This document shows, piece by piece, positions 39,513 to 48,352 of a DNA stretch of 64,000 nucleotides. Numbering within the stretch: the stretch's first letter is position 1; every line of letters begins with the position of its first letter. The position numbers were made by a program, and so were the translations under genes. A model generated the notes under the pieces. The model made no database searches. It had not been told where the DNA came from and was given only the letters and a program-made list of their open reading frames with translations. Source of the DNA: CBDCMJ01 sp965218875 (GTDB taxonomy: Bacteria; Chloroflexota; Dehalococcoidia; Lucifugimonadales; UBA3495); the NCBI GenBank assembly GCA_965218875.1, contig OZ244707.1:868001-932000 (forward strand). Reading direction: 5' to 3'.

Positions 39513-40949
39513 ATGAGTCAACCGCGTCTTCCCGCCATCAATGAATTCTCGGATACGGTAGCCGTAGAGTCCCCCAACGGCGGACCGGTGGACCAACGCC
39601 GCGCTCTGCACCGGCGGTTCCAAGACCGCCTGCGGGTAAATCCGCAATTGACCCGCCGAGCGGTCTCCTATCAGGGCAACCGCGAGGCGCCGGGATTCCG
39701 GTGGCTCAAGTACAAGGAGGGGTTCTCCAGCCTGCTGGTGGAGCAGTTGATCGAGGGCTTCAATCCCCGGTCCGTGCTGGACCCCTTCTCGGGCATAGGG
39801 ACCACCCCTCTCATCGCGGCGGGCCGGGGACTAAAAGCGGCAGGCATCGAAATCATGCCCGTGGGCGTGCTGATGGGCAACGCCGTCGCCTCTGCGGCCA
39901 ACGGGCTTGACCCCGGGGCCTTCCAGCGTGCCGCCCAGGGCCTGCTGGACTCGACCGGCTCCGGCGGCGAACCGCCCGGCGAGTACGCCTTCCGCCACGT
40001 GGCGATAACCGAGTCGGCCTTCCCAAGGGAAACGGAAGCTTGCCTGGCCAGGTCTCGGCAGTACATCGCCGGCATCGAGGACGAGGCGGTCCGCTCCCTG
40101 CTGGACCTCGCCTGCATGAGCGTCCTGGAATCGGTGAGCTATACCCGAAAGGACGGCCAGTACCTCCGGTGGGACTACCGCTCCGGGCGAGACCTCCGGG
40201 CCCGGCTGCACAAGGGGACTATCCAATCGTTCCCCGACGCCCTGCGCTCCCGCCTGCGGGAAATCGCCCAGGACATCGAGCCGTTGAAAGCCCTGTACGG
40301 GAGGGGAAGACCGGACTTCATCGCCGGTTCCAGCCTCCAACACGCGAGGTCTCTTCCCTCCAATTCGTTCGACCTCGTGGTCACCTCGCCACCCTATGCC
40401 AACCGCTACGATTACACCAGGACCTACGCCCTGGAGCTGGCCTGGCTGGGGTACGATCAACCCGCTTTCCTGGACCTCCGACAGCAGATGTTGTCGGCCA
40501 CGGTGGAGAACAAGCCCAAGGGGAAATGGCTGCGGGAAGTCTACGGCGAATCGGACTTAATCGACGCGGCCTTCGGCATGTACGACGGCCAAGGGGCCCT
40601 CCACGAGGTAGCAGCCATCCTGCGGGAGCGGACCGCGGAGCTGAGCAACCCCCACGTAGTCCGGCTGCTGGAGGGCTACTTTCAAGAGATGGCGGTCATT
40701 GTCCGGGAGTTGGGCCGCGTGATCAGGCCGGGCGGTGTGGTGTTCATGGTCAACGACAACGTGCAGTATCACGGGGAGGAGGTGCCGGTAGACCTTATCC
40801 TGTCGGACTTCGCCGAGCAATCGGGGTTCCACTGCGACGAGATCTGGGTGCTGCCCCGGGGCAAGGGCAACTCCAGCCAGCAAATGGGGCGTTTCGGGCG
40901 CCGGGAGCTACGCAAGTGCGTGTACAAGTGGGTGCGGCATGGAGAATAG
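39513..40949 (+). CDS. DNA methyltransferase (N4-cytosine type), orphan
   Basis: The 478-residue protein has the SAM motif LDPFSGIGTTPLIAAG at 89-104 and the catalytic TSPPY at 291-295, followed by ANRYDYTRTYALELAWLG. Ser-Pro-Pro-Tyr marks an N4-cytosine or related amino-methyltransferase; motif I before motif IV places it in the alpha-like order, with the target-recognition segment between them (105-280). Closing motifs include RVIRPGGVVFMVNDN. No restriction enzyme gene is beside it, so it may be a regulatory or defence-antidote methylase. It directly follows the decayed HTH cassette, which suggests it arrived with mobile DNA. Confidence 0.82.
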   Translation: MSQPRLPAINEFSDTVAVESPNGGPVDQRRALHRRFQDRLRVNPQLTRRAVSYQGNREAPGFRWLKYKEGFSSLLVEQLIEGFNPRSVLDPFSGIGTTPLIAAGRGLKAAGIEIMPVGVLMGNAVASAANGLDPGAFQRAAQGLLDSTGSGGEPPGEYAFRHVAITESAFPRETEACLARSRQYIAGIEDEAVRSLLDLACMSVLESVSYTRKDGQYLRWDYRSGRDLRARLHKGTIQSFPDALRSRLREIAQDIEPLKALYGRGRPDFIAGSSLQHARSLPSNSFDLVVTSPPYANRYDYTRTYALELAWLGYDQPAFLDLRQQMLSATVENKPKGKWLREVYGESDLIDAAFGMYDGQGALHEVAAILRERTAELSNPHVVRLLEGYFQEMAVIVRELGRVIRPGGVVFMVNDNVQYHGEEVPVDLILSDFAEQSGFHCDEIWVLPRGKGNSSQQMGRFGRRELRKCVYKWVRHGE

Positions 40950-41035
40950 GCTGGAGGATGCGCGGGGGTAGCAGAGAAGGGCCGCCGGAACATCGCCCCC
41001 GGCGGGCCGCGCCTTTAGCTCGGGAAACCGCGTTT

Positions 41036-41064
41036 TTGCCCGGACCAGCGCCCTACTGTATGAT
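41036..41064 (+). promoter_or_regulatory. sigma70-type promoter of the thiolase gene
   Basis: TTGCCC (41036-41041) and TATGAT (41059-41064) are 17 bp apart. The thiolase ATG follows at 41101, with an AGGATCTCGGGAGG stretch giving the ribosome-binding site. It lies in the gap after the methyltransferase. Confidence 0.62.
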
Positions 41065-41100
41065 TAGGCTAGCCAACAAGAGGATCTCGGGAGGCAAGCC

Positions 41101-42393
41101 ATGGAACTGCGCAGCGTAGTCATCGTAGACGGGGCCCGCTCCCCCTTTGCCCGCGCCAGCCGGGGCAAGCTGGTGGCGACCCGGCTGGACGACGTGGGGG
41201 CGGCGGTGCTCCGCGGGTTGCTGGACCGCAACCCCAAGGTGGAGGACCGGATGATCGAGGACGTGGGCTTGGGCAACGTCCTGGGCAAGGGCGAGTTTAT
41301 CGACCTGGGCCGAGTGGCGCGGGTGGCCGGCCTGCCCTTGGAGGTCTCGACCTTCAACTCCAACCGCCAGTGCGGCTCCAGCATGGAAACCGTGCACCGC
41401 GTGGCCCAGTCCATCATGGTGGGCGCCACCGAGTGCGGCATCGCCCTGGGCGCGGAGCGGATGGCCCGCACCATCGGCGGGGATGACGGCGAGACCCACA
41501 CCAGGGTGACCGAGCCCAGGTCCCTGGCCTTGAACGACCAGCAACGCAGGATGGCCCCGGACCACTTCGACCACTTCTCCGTCCCGTTTCCCGACTACAT
41601 CCTGGACTCCCCGCCCAAGGTGTCCATGCTTCAAACGGCGCAGAACGTAGCGGAGATCTATGGTCTCAGCCGCGCCGACCTGGACGAGTACGCGGCTCCC
41701 AGCCACCGGAAGGCCCATGAGGCCTACGAAGCCGGCGTCTTCAGGGACGAGATCATCCCCCTGGAGGTGGAAGAGCCGGTCTTCGACGACAAGGGCAACT
41801 GGCTGCCCGAGGAGTACGGCGGCTCCGTGGTCTTCGACCGGGACGAGTGCATCCGCCCCGGCACCAACTTCGAGGCCCTCATGAATTTGAACCCGGTGCC
41901 CGGGGTCGTCAGCTACGGGGACAAAGACATCGTCATCACGCCGGGCAACTCCTCTCCCACCAACGACGGCGTTAGCGCCGTGCTGTTGATGAGCGAGGAA
42001 AAAGCCCTGGGCCTGGGCCTGGACCCCTTGGCCCGGATCACCGGCTTCGGCGTCGCCGGGGTGAAGCCCCAGGTGATGGGCCTGGGGCCGGTCCCCTCCA
42101 CCAACAAGGCCCTCAAGCACGCGGGGATCGCCATGGAGCAGATCGACCGGGTGGAGTTCAACGAAGCCTTCGCCGCCCAGATAATTCCCAGCGCCCGCGA
42201 GCTGGGCATCCCCCTCGAAAAGCTCAACGTCAACGGTGGCGCGCTGGCCATCGGGCACCCCCTGGGAGCGACCGGGGGCCGGCTGGTGCTCAGCCTGGCC
42301 CACGAGTTGCGGCGGTCGAATTCCGCCTACGGCCTGGCAACCCAGTGCATCGGGGCCGGCATGGGCATAACCACGGTGTTGGAGAGGGTGTAG
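41101..42393 (+). CDS. acetyl-CoA C-acyltransferase (thiolase)
   Basis: The 430-residue enzyme has the thiolase catalytic features: Cys91 in NSNRQCGSSMETVH (acyl-enzyme), NEAFAAQ near 355, the His in GGALAIGHPLGATGG, and a second Cys in TQCIGAGMG. It cleaves or forms beta-ketoacyl-CoA, the last step of beta-oxidation. It fits with the SDR and MaoC genes at 30.8-34.3 kb, which could supply the preceding steps, although the orphan methylase and a different operon separate them. It has its own promoter. The length and motif order are normal. Confidence 0.93.
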   Translation: MELRSVVIVDGARSPFARASRGKLVATRLDDVGAAVLRGLLDRNPKVEDRMIEDVGLGNVLGKGEFIDLGRVARVAGLPLEVSTFNSNRQCGSSMETVHRVAQSIMVGATECGIALGAERMARTIGGDDGETHTRVTEPRSLALNDQQRRMAPDHFDHFSVPFPDYILDSPPKVSMLQTAQNVAEIYGLSRADLDEYAAPSHRKAHEAYEAGVFRDEIIPLEVEEPVFDDKGNWLPEEYGGSVVFDRDECIRPGTNFEALMNLNPVPGVVSYGDKDIVITPGNSSPTNDGVSAVLLMSEEKALGLGLDPLARITGFGVAGVKPQVMGLGPVPSTNKALKHAGIAMEQIDRVEFNEAFAAQIIPSARELGIPLEKLNVNGGALAIGHPLGATGGRLVLSLAHELRRSNSAYGLATQCIGAGMGITTVLERV

Positions 42394-42444
42394 ATAGGCA
42401 ACCCCGGAGGCATCCTGGCCCGGATACTGCCGGCCTGGCTCACT

Positions 42445-43323
42445 GTGCCCGTGACGGTCCTGCTGCTGCACGCCGCGGCCTGCGGGTCGCCGGCAGTCCC
42501 CGCGATACCGGCGGACGTGGAATTCGGGGGCCCGGAATACTCAGCCATAGTCCTCTCCTCCGACTTGGCCGTCGGCGAGGACAACCGGCTGTCCTTCGCC
42601 ATCATCAACCGGGACGGCATCCCGGTACAGGCCCCCACGGCGCAGGTGCGCACCTACCTGGGGAACGCGGGCGAACGTCAACACAAGGGTGACGCCACCG
42701 CCGACTTCCAACAGTGGTTCGGAGGCGCCAGCGGGGTGTTCCTATCCCGTCAGGCCTTCGACGCCCCGGGCTTTTGGGAAATGGAGGCCGACCTGGTGGT
42801 TGACGGGGCCACGATTACGGCCTCCGCCAATTTCCAGGTGAAGGAGACAGCCGATACGCCCAACATCGGCGACCCGGCCCCGGCCAGCGTGACCCTCACC
42901 GCCTCCGACGTTCCGGAGCTTGGCCACATCACCAGCGCCCCGGAGCCTAACCCTGCCTTCTACCGGCTATCAGTGCACCAGGCTCTGGCTGAGGCCAAGC
43001 CCTTCGTGCTGGTGTTTGCCACGCCGGCCTTTTGCGTAAGCGCCACCTGCGGTCCCCAGCTTCAGGAGCTGGCCAAGGTGCAGGAGCGCTACGCCGGGAG
43101 CGCCAACTTCATCCACGTGGAGGTCCTGAAGGACCCGCACCTGTTCCAAGGGGTCCGGCCCACGGAGGACGAACTGGCCCCCGCCGTGTCGGAGTGGGGC
43201 CTGCCCAACGAGCCCTGGACCTTCGTGGTGGACCCCCAGGGGCGCGTGGCGGACAAGTACGACCACTTCACGCCCGCCACGGAGATTGAAGCGGCGTTGC
43301 TGCGGGCCCTGGAAGGGGCTTAA
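42445..43323 (+). CDS. lipoprotein with N-terminal Ig-like and C-terminal thioredoxin-like domains
   Basis: The protein has a signal ending in LLLHAAAC, a lipobox-type Cys, then a beta-rich domain (residues 25-135) like a bacterial Ig or YtkA-type fold, and a C-terminal domain with FVLVFATPAFCVSATCGPQL, a thioredoxin-fold redox-type pair spaced Cys-x4-Cys, and a final GLPNEPWTFVVDPQGRVAD. The GTG at 42445 leaves a short signal peptide without a basic N-region. The strong GGAGG at 42406-42410 instead points to an in-frame CTG at 42415, which would add ARILPAWLTVPV. Periplasmic or outer-face redox or metal handling is possible. It is 51 bp after the thiolase gene. Confidence 0.75.
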   Translation: MPVTVLLLHAAACGSPAVPAIPADVEFGGPEYSAIVLSSDLAVGEDNRLSFAIINRDGIPVQAPTAQVRTYLGNAGERQHKGDATADFQQWFGGASGVFLSRQAFDAPGFWEMEADLVVDGATITASANFQVKETADTPNIGDPAPASVTLTASDVPELGHITSAPEPNPAFYRLSVHQALAEAKPFVLVFATPAFCVSATCGPQLQELAKVQERYAGSANFIHVEVLKDPHLFQGVRPTEDELAPAVSEWGLPNEPWTFVVDPQGRVADKYDHFTPATEIEAALLRALEGA

Positions 43324-43329
43324 GCCGGG

Positions 43330-43617
43330 TCAATCCCTGATGTCCGTGGCCACCAGGCGGCCGTCCTTGGACTCGTAGAGCACCACCACGGGTTGGCCCA
43401 GCGCCTGGTGCAGCCGGAGATGAGCCCCGTCCTTGAGCAGCGCCTCCTCCGTGGTGAAAGTCCACACCCTGCCGTTGTCGCCGCGCACCCGAAGAACCTC
43501 TATCTCCGCAGGGCTCCGGTCCACCACTTCCAGCACCATGCCCCGCACCACCCCGGTCCCCCCGGTGCAGGCGAGGCCGGCGACCACCACCAGGGCGGCG
43601 ACGATCAGGGCTCTCAC
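43330..43617 (-). CDS. small lipoprotein at the end of the ABC-2 transporter operon
   Basis: The 95-residue product begins MRALIVAALVVVAGLAC, with a lipobox Cys17. A short beta domain follows (VVRGMVLEVVDRSPAEIEVLRVR through QPVVVLYESKDGRLVATDIRD) that resembles an OB-like or small beta-barrel module. I do not know the family. Its GTG overlaps the ABC permease stop by 4 bp (GTGA), so the two are translationally coupled, and the lipoprotein is likely an accessory of the exporter. Confidence 0.65.
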   Translation of the reverse strand: MRALIVAALVVVAGLACTGGTGVVRGMVLEVVDRSPAEIEVLRVRGDNGRVWTFTTEEALLKDGAHLRLHQALGQPVVVLYESKDGRLVATDIRD

Positions 43618-44693
43618 CTGAACCGGAACACGCGCACCGCGGCCAAGGCGGTGACCGCCGCCCAAATGGCCAGGGCTCCCAGGTGCGGCCAGGTGTCCCA
43701 GAGGGGCGCGCTGTCGATGGCGACGTCCCGCAGCGCCTCCAACATCGGGGTAAGCGGCAACACCTGCACTGCTTGGGGCAGTATCCAGGGCAGCTTGGCG
43801 GTGGAGAAAAAGGCGCCGGCGAACAACATCATGGGAAGCGCAATGGCGTTCCCCATTCCGGAAGCCGCCGCCGGACTCCGGGCCCAAGCCGACAGAACGA
43901 AGCCTATGTTGAGGAACACCACGGCGCCCAACAGGGCCACCACAAAAATCCACCCCAGGTTGCCCTGCACGTCGGCCCCGAACACCCATATTCCCACCGC
44001 CAGGATAAGGGCCACCTGGACCGCGGCCAGCACCAAGTGCGCCCCGATCTCGCCGGCGAAGTACTTCCAGACCGGCAGCGGGGTAACCAGCAGCCGTTTC
44101 AGGACGGCCTGATTGCGGTGAGTGCTGACCCGGACCGCGATGGAGATGATGGAGTTGGTCATAATGCCGAGGGCGACCAGCCCCATCAGCACCTCGTCGA
44201 AGTAATCGGCCTCGGGAGCCTCGATCACCTCCGTGACCACCGTCGAACTGGCGGGAAGGCGGCCCGCGTCAGACCGGACCTGCGCCACCAGGCTGCGGAC
44301 CAAGCCGTCGATCAACTGATTGCGGTCACCGCTCCTGGTGTCGTAGAGCAGCACCACCGGCTCCCGGGGCGCAGCCGCACCGTCGGAGCCAAAGTCGGGG
44401 GGAATGACCACCAGATAGTCCAGGTCTCTGTCGGCCACCTGCCGCCGGGCCGCCGGCTCGTCCTCGGGGTCCTCCCTGAAATCGAGGAGCTCTATCTCGC
44501 CCAGCTTTTCCCTCAACCCTTGGGCCTCGGGACCGCCGGACAGGTCCACTACGGCGACGCTTCCCGCGCCCACGCCGTTGATCTCGATGAGCCCGAAGAC
44601 GACCACCAACAGCAGGGGAAAAACGATGGCCCAGAAAGTGGCCTGCCGGTTTCGGGCTAGCATCTTCAGGTTGGCCGCGGTGAGGGCGAGCAA
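43614..44693 (-). CDS. ABC-2 type transporter permease
   Basis: The 359-residue protein has one N-terminal membrane segment (FWAIVFPLLLVVVFGLIEI), a large external region of about 150 residues with EDEPAARRQVADRDLDYLVV and VVLLYDTRSGD, and five C-terminal membrane segments. That layout matches ABC-2 permeases of the drug- or lipid-export type (YhhJ/YbhR-like). The motif VLKRLLVTPLPVWKYFAGEI is the coupling segment common to the family. It is 2 bp downstream of its ATPase gene on the minus strand, and its stop overlaps a small lipoprotein gene. Confidence 0.88.
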   Translation of the reverse strand: MLALTAANLKMLARNRQATFWAIVFPLLLVVVFGLIEINGVGAGSVAVVDLSGGPEAQGLREKLGEIELLDFREDPEDEPAARRQVADRDLDYLVVIPPDFGSDGAAAPREPVVLLYDTRSGDRNQLIDGLVRSLVAQVRSDAGRLPASSTVVTEVIEAPEADYFDEVLMGLVALGIMTNSIISIAVRVSTHRNQAVLKRLLVTPLPVWKYFAGEIGAHLVLAAVQVALILAVGIWVFGADVQGNLGWIFVVALLGAVVFLNIGFVLSAWARSPAAASGMGNAIALPMMLFAGAFFSTAKLPWILPQAVQVLPLTPMLEALRDVAIDSAPLWDTWPHLGALAIWAAVTALAAVRVFRFR

Positions 44694-44695
44694 CG

Positions 44696-45619
44696 CTAGT
44701 CCCGCAGCTCGTTGCCGGTCAGTTCCAGGAACACGTCCTCGAGGGTTACCGGGGTAACCTCCAGATGCTCCAAGCTGATCTCGTTAACCGCTATCTCCTC
44801 GAGGACCGACTCCAGGGCTCGCGGAGTGTTGCGCAATCGCAGCAGGTAAGAGCTTCCCCCGTCGGATTGGACCACGTCGACGCCCCCGTTCAGCGACGCT
44901 ATCTGGATGTCGGTCAGCGGGTTGGCCACCACCATCTTCACCGTGTAGGCGGCGTCCAAGCGTCCCACCATGGCGCGGGGAGCATCCACGGTGAGCAGCC
45001 TCCCCCGGTCCATGATGCCCACCCGGTGGCACAGGGCTTCCGCCTCTTCCATGTAGTGAGTGGTCAGCACCACGGTAATGCCGCGGCCGTTCATGTCGCG
45101 GACCATGGCCCAGAGGTTGCGGCGAGCCTGGGGATCCAAGCCGGTAGTGGGCTCGTCCAGGACCACCAGCTCGGGAGCGTTGACCAAGCTGGCGGCGAGG
45201 GCGAACCGCTGCTTTTGCCCGCCGGATAGCTGGTTCACCCGGCTGTGGGACCGGTCCGAGAGACCCACCTGCTCCAGCAGGGCGGCGGGCCGGACGCTGT
45301 TGGCGTAGAAGCTGCCGAGGAGGGACAGAATCTCGCGGAGGGTCAGGTGATCGTAGTAGGCGGACGACTGCAGCAGGACGCCGATCCTGGCCTTGACCTG
45401 AGCCGGGCGCTTCAGCACGTCCATACCCAGCACGGAGACGGCCCCGGAGGTGGGCTTGAGAAGCCCCTCTATAATCTCCAGCGTGGTCGTTTTGCCGGCG
45501 CCGTTGGGTCCCAGGATGCCGAAGATTTCGCCGCGGTCTACGTGGAATGAAATCCCGTCGACGGCGGTTACCGTACCGAACCGTTTGACCAAACCTTCTA
45601 CGCGGACCGCTTCGTCCAT
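44696..45619 (-). CDS. ABC transporter ATP-binding protein
   Basis: The 307-residue ATPase has Walker A GPNGAGKTTT (37-46), the signature LSGGQKQRFALA, Walker B LVVLDEPTTGLDPQ and a following His in TTHYMEEAE, all intact. The 80-residue C-terminal extension (VKMVVANPLTDIQIASLNGG onward) is typical of exporters of the DrrA/CcmA-like or ABC-2 class. It energises the permease encoded 2 bp downstream. The transported substrate is unknown. It starts at 45619 on the minus strand, just after a TATCAT string. Confidence 0.92.
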   Translation of the reverse strand: MDEAVRVEGLVKRFGTVTAVDGISFHVDRGEIFGILGPNGAGKTTTLEIIEGLLKPTSGAVSVLGMDVLKRPAQVKARIGVLLQSSAYYDHLTLREILSLLGSFYANSVRPAALLEQVGLSDRSHSRVNQLSGGQKQRFALAASLVNAPELVVLDEPTTGLDPQARRNLWAMVRDMNGRGITVVLTTHYMEEAEALCHRVGIMDRGRLLTVDAPRAMVGRLDAAYTVKMVVANPLTDIQIASLNGGVDVVQSDGGSSYLLRLRNTPRALESVLEEIAVNEISLEHLEVTPVTLEDVFLELTGNELRD

Positions 45620-45650
45620 GACAGCGCCAGGAATGATACCACACTCCCCC

Positions 45651-45708
45651 GGCGTTCCCTACCAGCGTTCCCTACCGGCACTCCCTACCGGCGCTCCCTT
45701 CCGGCGCC
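45651..45708. repeat. short tandem repeat, about four 13- to 14-bp units
   Basis: Four imperfect units of the form GCGTTCCCTACCGGC follow one another directly. They lie between the ABC operon start and a family B repeat. They do not read through any gene. Confidence 0.7.
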
Positions 45709-45715
45709 CACCCGT

Positions 45716-45895
45716 GTCATTCCGCTGGAGCGGAGCGACGAGGAATCTCAAGTGGCTGCCGGAGGGCGGCCCAGGCCTCGCAGCCGCGCTTGAGGTTGCC
45801 AGCGCGGGGGGCCCGGGCGGCGTCGCGTTCTTTCCAGGGACGGCGGGGGTGGCGCCTGAGCGGCTTTAGATTCTTCGGCAAGCTCAGAATGACCG
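45716..45895. repeat. family B repeat, inverted pair
   Basis: GTCATTCCGCTGGAGCGGAGCGACGAGGAATCTC on the left is mirrored by TTAGATTCTTCGGCAAGCTCAGAATGACC on the right, about 120 bp later. The spacer has no gene. No clear flanking direct repeat was found. Confidence 0.65.
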
Positions 45896-46279
45896 GAGGG
45901 GTGGGGGAGGGCTCCTAGAGGGCGCCGAGTCTACTAATTTCCGATACTGATACGTCCATGAGGCAACCACACCGGCTACACCTACAATGCGTCACAGTCT
46001 CAGCCGCGGAAGCAGCCCCAAGAGCCGTTTTTGCCGCAGGACGGAAAGACCCTTCAGCCTGCGGCCGCTCGATTGACAACCTAATAACCGCTATGTTACG
46101 TTTCCAGGCGCGTTGCGGAGCCGTCCTCGAAGCACCACGCGCCGGCGGGACGGACCAGCGCAGGTTGTAACTTAGACGCATACTCCCCTGCACAGCACCC
46201 CCCAAGAGTCCGTCAGGATGAACACACTCAGGCTCGCGGCTCCCGGACCGTCTCGCACCGGATCTCGCGTTGGGGCCCG
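45896..46279. other. 384-bp intergenic region without recognisable gene
   Basis: Short open frames occur here on both strands but have no ribosome-binding site or protein-like composition. The region contains a GC-poorer patch (CTAATTTCCGATACTGATAC) and precedes ctaA. It probably carries the ctaA promoter, though no clear -10/-35 pair was seen. Confidence 0.4.
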
Positions 46280-47251
46280 ATGGCGGTAGCCGAGACCAGA
46301 GACCCCCTCCCCACGACCAGACGAGCTGCACCGTGGTTTCAGCGATTATCCCTAGCGACAGCCGTATCCGCCCTGGCTTTGGTGGTGTTGGGCGGCGTGG
46401 TGCGGGTCACCGGCTCAGGACTGGGTTGCCCCGACTGGCCCCTGTGCCACGGCGGGATCCTTCCGCCCTGGGAGCTAAAGGCGGTCATCGAGTACGCCCA
46501 CCGTATTGTGGCGTCCCTTGTGGTCGGGCCTCTGGTGGTGGTAACGGTGGGCTTGGCGTGGCTGGCCTACCGGCGCCAGCCCGCGGTGGTTGCCTGGACC
46601 ACCATAGCCCTGCTTCTCCTCATAGCCCAGGCCCTGCTGGGCGGGGCCACCGTGCTGAACGAATTGCCCGGCGCCATTGTGGCCGCGCATCTGGCGTTGG
46701 GGGAAGCTCTGCTGGTATGCTTGATTCTGGTGTCGGTGCTGGCCTACCGGGGGCCGCTGCGATCGCCGGGGGGTGGGAGGCTGCCCGACGGACGGGCCGA
46801 CCGGTTCCCGGTGTTGCTCCTGGCCTCCGCCGTCGGGGTGTATGGAATCCTCATATCCGGCTCCATCGTGACGATCACCGGAGCCACCGGGGCATGCTTG
46901 GACTGGCCTCTTTGCCAGGGAGACGTCTTTCCGGACCATAAGCTGCCGGCGATACACATGGCACACCGCATAGTAGCCGGCATCATCGGACTATTCGTGA
47001 TGTACGTTCTGCACCTGGGCATCCGGCAACGCCACCGGCCCTCCTACGTCCGCCGCCTGTCCATCGTCGCGGCGGCCCTGTTCGCGGCACAAGTCATGGT
47101 GGGCGCCGGCGCGGTGTGGCTGGACTTCCCAGTGGAATTCCGGGCGCTCCACCTGGCCGCGGCGACCGTGGTCTGGGCCGCCATGGCGTTGTTGCCGTTG
47201 CTGCTGCTGACGCAGGCCCGCCCCGCCGGCGCCGAGACGGCCAATGCTTGA
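46280..47251 (+). CDS. ctaA: heme A synthase (COX15/CtaA)
   Basis: The 323-residue membrane protein has the two-fold internal repeat of CtaA, each half with four helices. Conserved His residues lie in AHRIVASLVV and AHLALGEALL (first half) and AHRIVAGIIG and HLAAATVVW (second half). Each half also has an external loop with a Cys pair, GCPDWPLCHG and CLDWPLCQG. It oxidises heme O to heme A for an aa3-type oxidase. Its stop is 8 bp inside the ctaB start, so the two are translationally coupled. Three hydrophobic helices flank these motifs. Confidence 0.93.
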   Translation: MAVAETRDPLPTTRRAAPWFQRLSLATAVSALALVVLGGVVRVTGSGLGCPDWPLCHGGILPPWELKAVIEYAHRIVASLVVGPLVVVTVGLAWLAYRRQPAVVAWTTIALLLLIAQALLGGATVLNELPGAIVAAHLALGEALLVCLILVSVLAYRGPLRSPGGGRLPDGRADRFPVLLLASAVGVYGILISGSIVTITGATGACLDWPLCQGDVFPDHKLPAIHMAHRIVAGIIGLFVMYVLHLGIRQRHRPSYVRRLSIVAAALFAAQVMVGAGAVWLDFPVEFRALHLAAATVVWAAMALLPLLLLTQARPAGAETANA

Positions 47252-48161
47252 TCAACTGCGGCTGGTGAGGCCCGGGCTGGACCGGTCCGCGTTGATCCTG
47301 CGGGTACTTTCCGATTACCTCGCGCTGACCAAGCCTCCCATCGTCCTGCTGCTGCTGGTAACGGCCCTGGGCGCCATGTTTCTGGCGGCCCGGGGCGACC
47401 CCGCCGTATCGGTGATCCTGCTGGTGTGCGCCGGAGGCGCCCTGGGGGCCGGCGGCGCCAACGCCCTCAACCACTACCTGGACAAGGACATCGACGGGTT
47501 GATGACCCGGACCGCCCAACGGCCGGTGGCCAGCGGGCGCATCTCACCCGTAATGGCCCTGTCCTACGGCATCTTGCTAAACGTGGTCGCCTTCTTCATC
47601 CTCGCCTACTGGGTCAACATATTCGCGGCGGCCCTGACCCTGGCGGCGACCCTGTTCTACGTGTTCGTCTACACGGGATGGCTGAAGAGGAGTTCATCTC
47701 AAAACATTGTCATCGGCGGCGCCGCAGGCGCCATACCCCCCATGGTGGGCTGGGTGGCGGTCACCGGCGGCCTAGACGTGCCCGCCCTGTACCTGTTCGC
47801 CATCATTTTCTTCTGGACGCCCCCCCATTTTTGGGCCCTGTCGCTGCTGATACAAACGGACTACGAGCGCGCCCGCATTCCCATGCTGCCGGTGGTGGCG
47901 GGCCGGCCGCACACCGTCGCCCAGATTTTCCTTTACACCCTCGTTCTGGTGGCCTTGAGCCTCGCGCTCGCCACGACGTTCGCGGTCGGCCCCTTGTACC
48001 TGGGCCTGGCGGCGGCCCTGGGCGGCGTATTCGTGGTCCTGAGCTGGCAGTTGAGAGCGGACCCGTCGGCGCGCCACGCCCGGAAGCTGTACCTTTACTC
48101 TCTGCTCTACCTGGCGCTGTTGTTTGTGGCGATGATCGCCGACAGCATCGTACGCCTCTAG
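47244..48161 (+). CDS. ctaB: protoheme IX farnesyltransferase (heme O synthase)
   Basis: The 305-residue UbiA-family enzyme attaches a farnesyl group to heme B to make heme O, the CtaA substrate. The first aspartate-rich motif is NHYLDKDIDGLMTRTAQRP near 74-92, and the later TPPHFWALSLLIQTDYERARIPM carries the second motif. Eight or nine hydrophobic helices fit the family. The ATG at 47244 lies inside the ctaA 3' end. The first 20 residues are extra relative to short homologues. A cytochrome oxidase operon itself is not in this window. Confidence 0.95.
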   Translation: MLDQLRLVRPGLDRSALILRVLSDYLALTKPPIVLLLLVTALGAMFLAARGDPAVSVILLVCAGGALGAGGANALNHYLDKDIDGLMTRTAQRPVASGRISPVMALSYGILLNVVAFFILAYWVNIFAAALTLAATLFYVFVYTGWLKRSSSQNIVIGGAAGAIPPMVGWVAVTGGLDVPALYLFAIIFFWTPPHFWALSLLIQTDYERARIPMLPVVAGRPHTVAQIFLYTLVLVALSLALATTFAVGPLYLGLAAALGGVFVVLSWQLRADPSARHARKLYLYSLLYLALLFVAMIADSIVRL

Positions 48162-48352
48162 CCCCTCCCATCGGCATCGGGGTCCGACCTCCCTCTCTTG
48201 GGCACGCCTGCCCGGTCCGGCCGCAGCCGGTTCGCGGGTTGTCCCCAAGTGGCCCGGCGGGGAGTCCCGCCCCGTTTGTTCCCGGCTCGGAGCAATGTTA
48301 GGATGGTTGCACCCGGCCCAGACCGGAACGGACCGGAATAGGAGTGACGGCT

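Noticed and set aside
39513..40949. Complete restriction-modification system
   Set aside because: No endonuclease gene lies on either side; the HNH gene at 25790 is 13 kb away and of a different type.
45958..46170. 70-codon plus-strand open frame before ctaA
   Set aside because: No ribosome-binding site, and composition unlike neighbouring genes.
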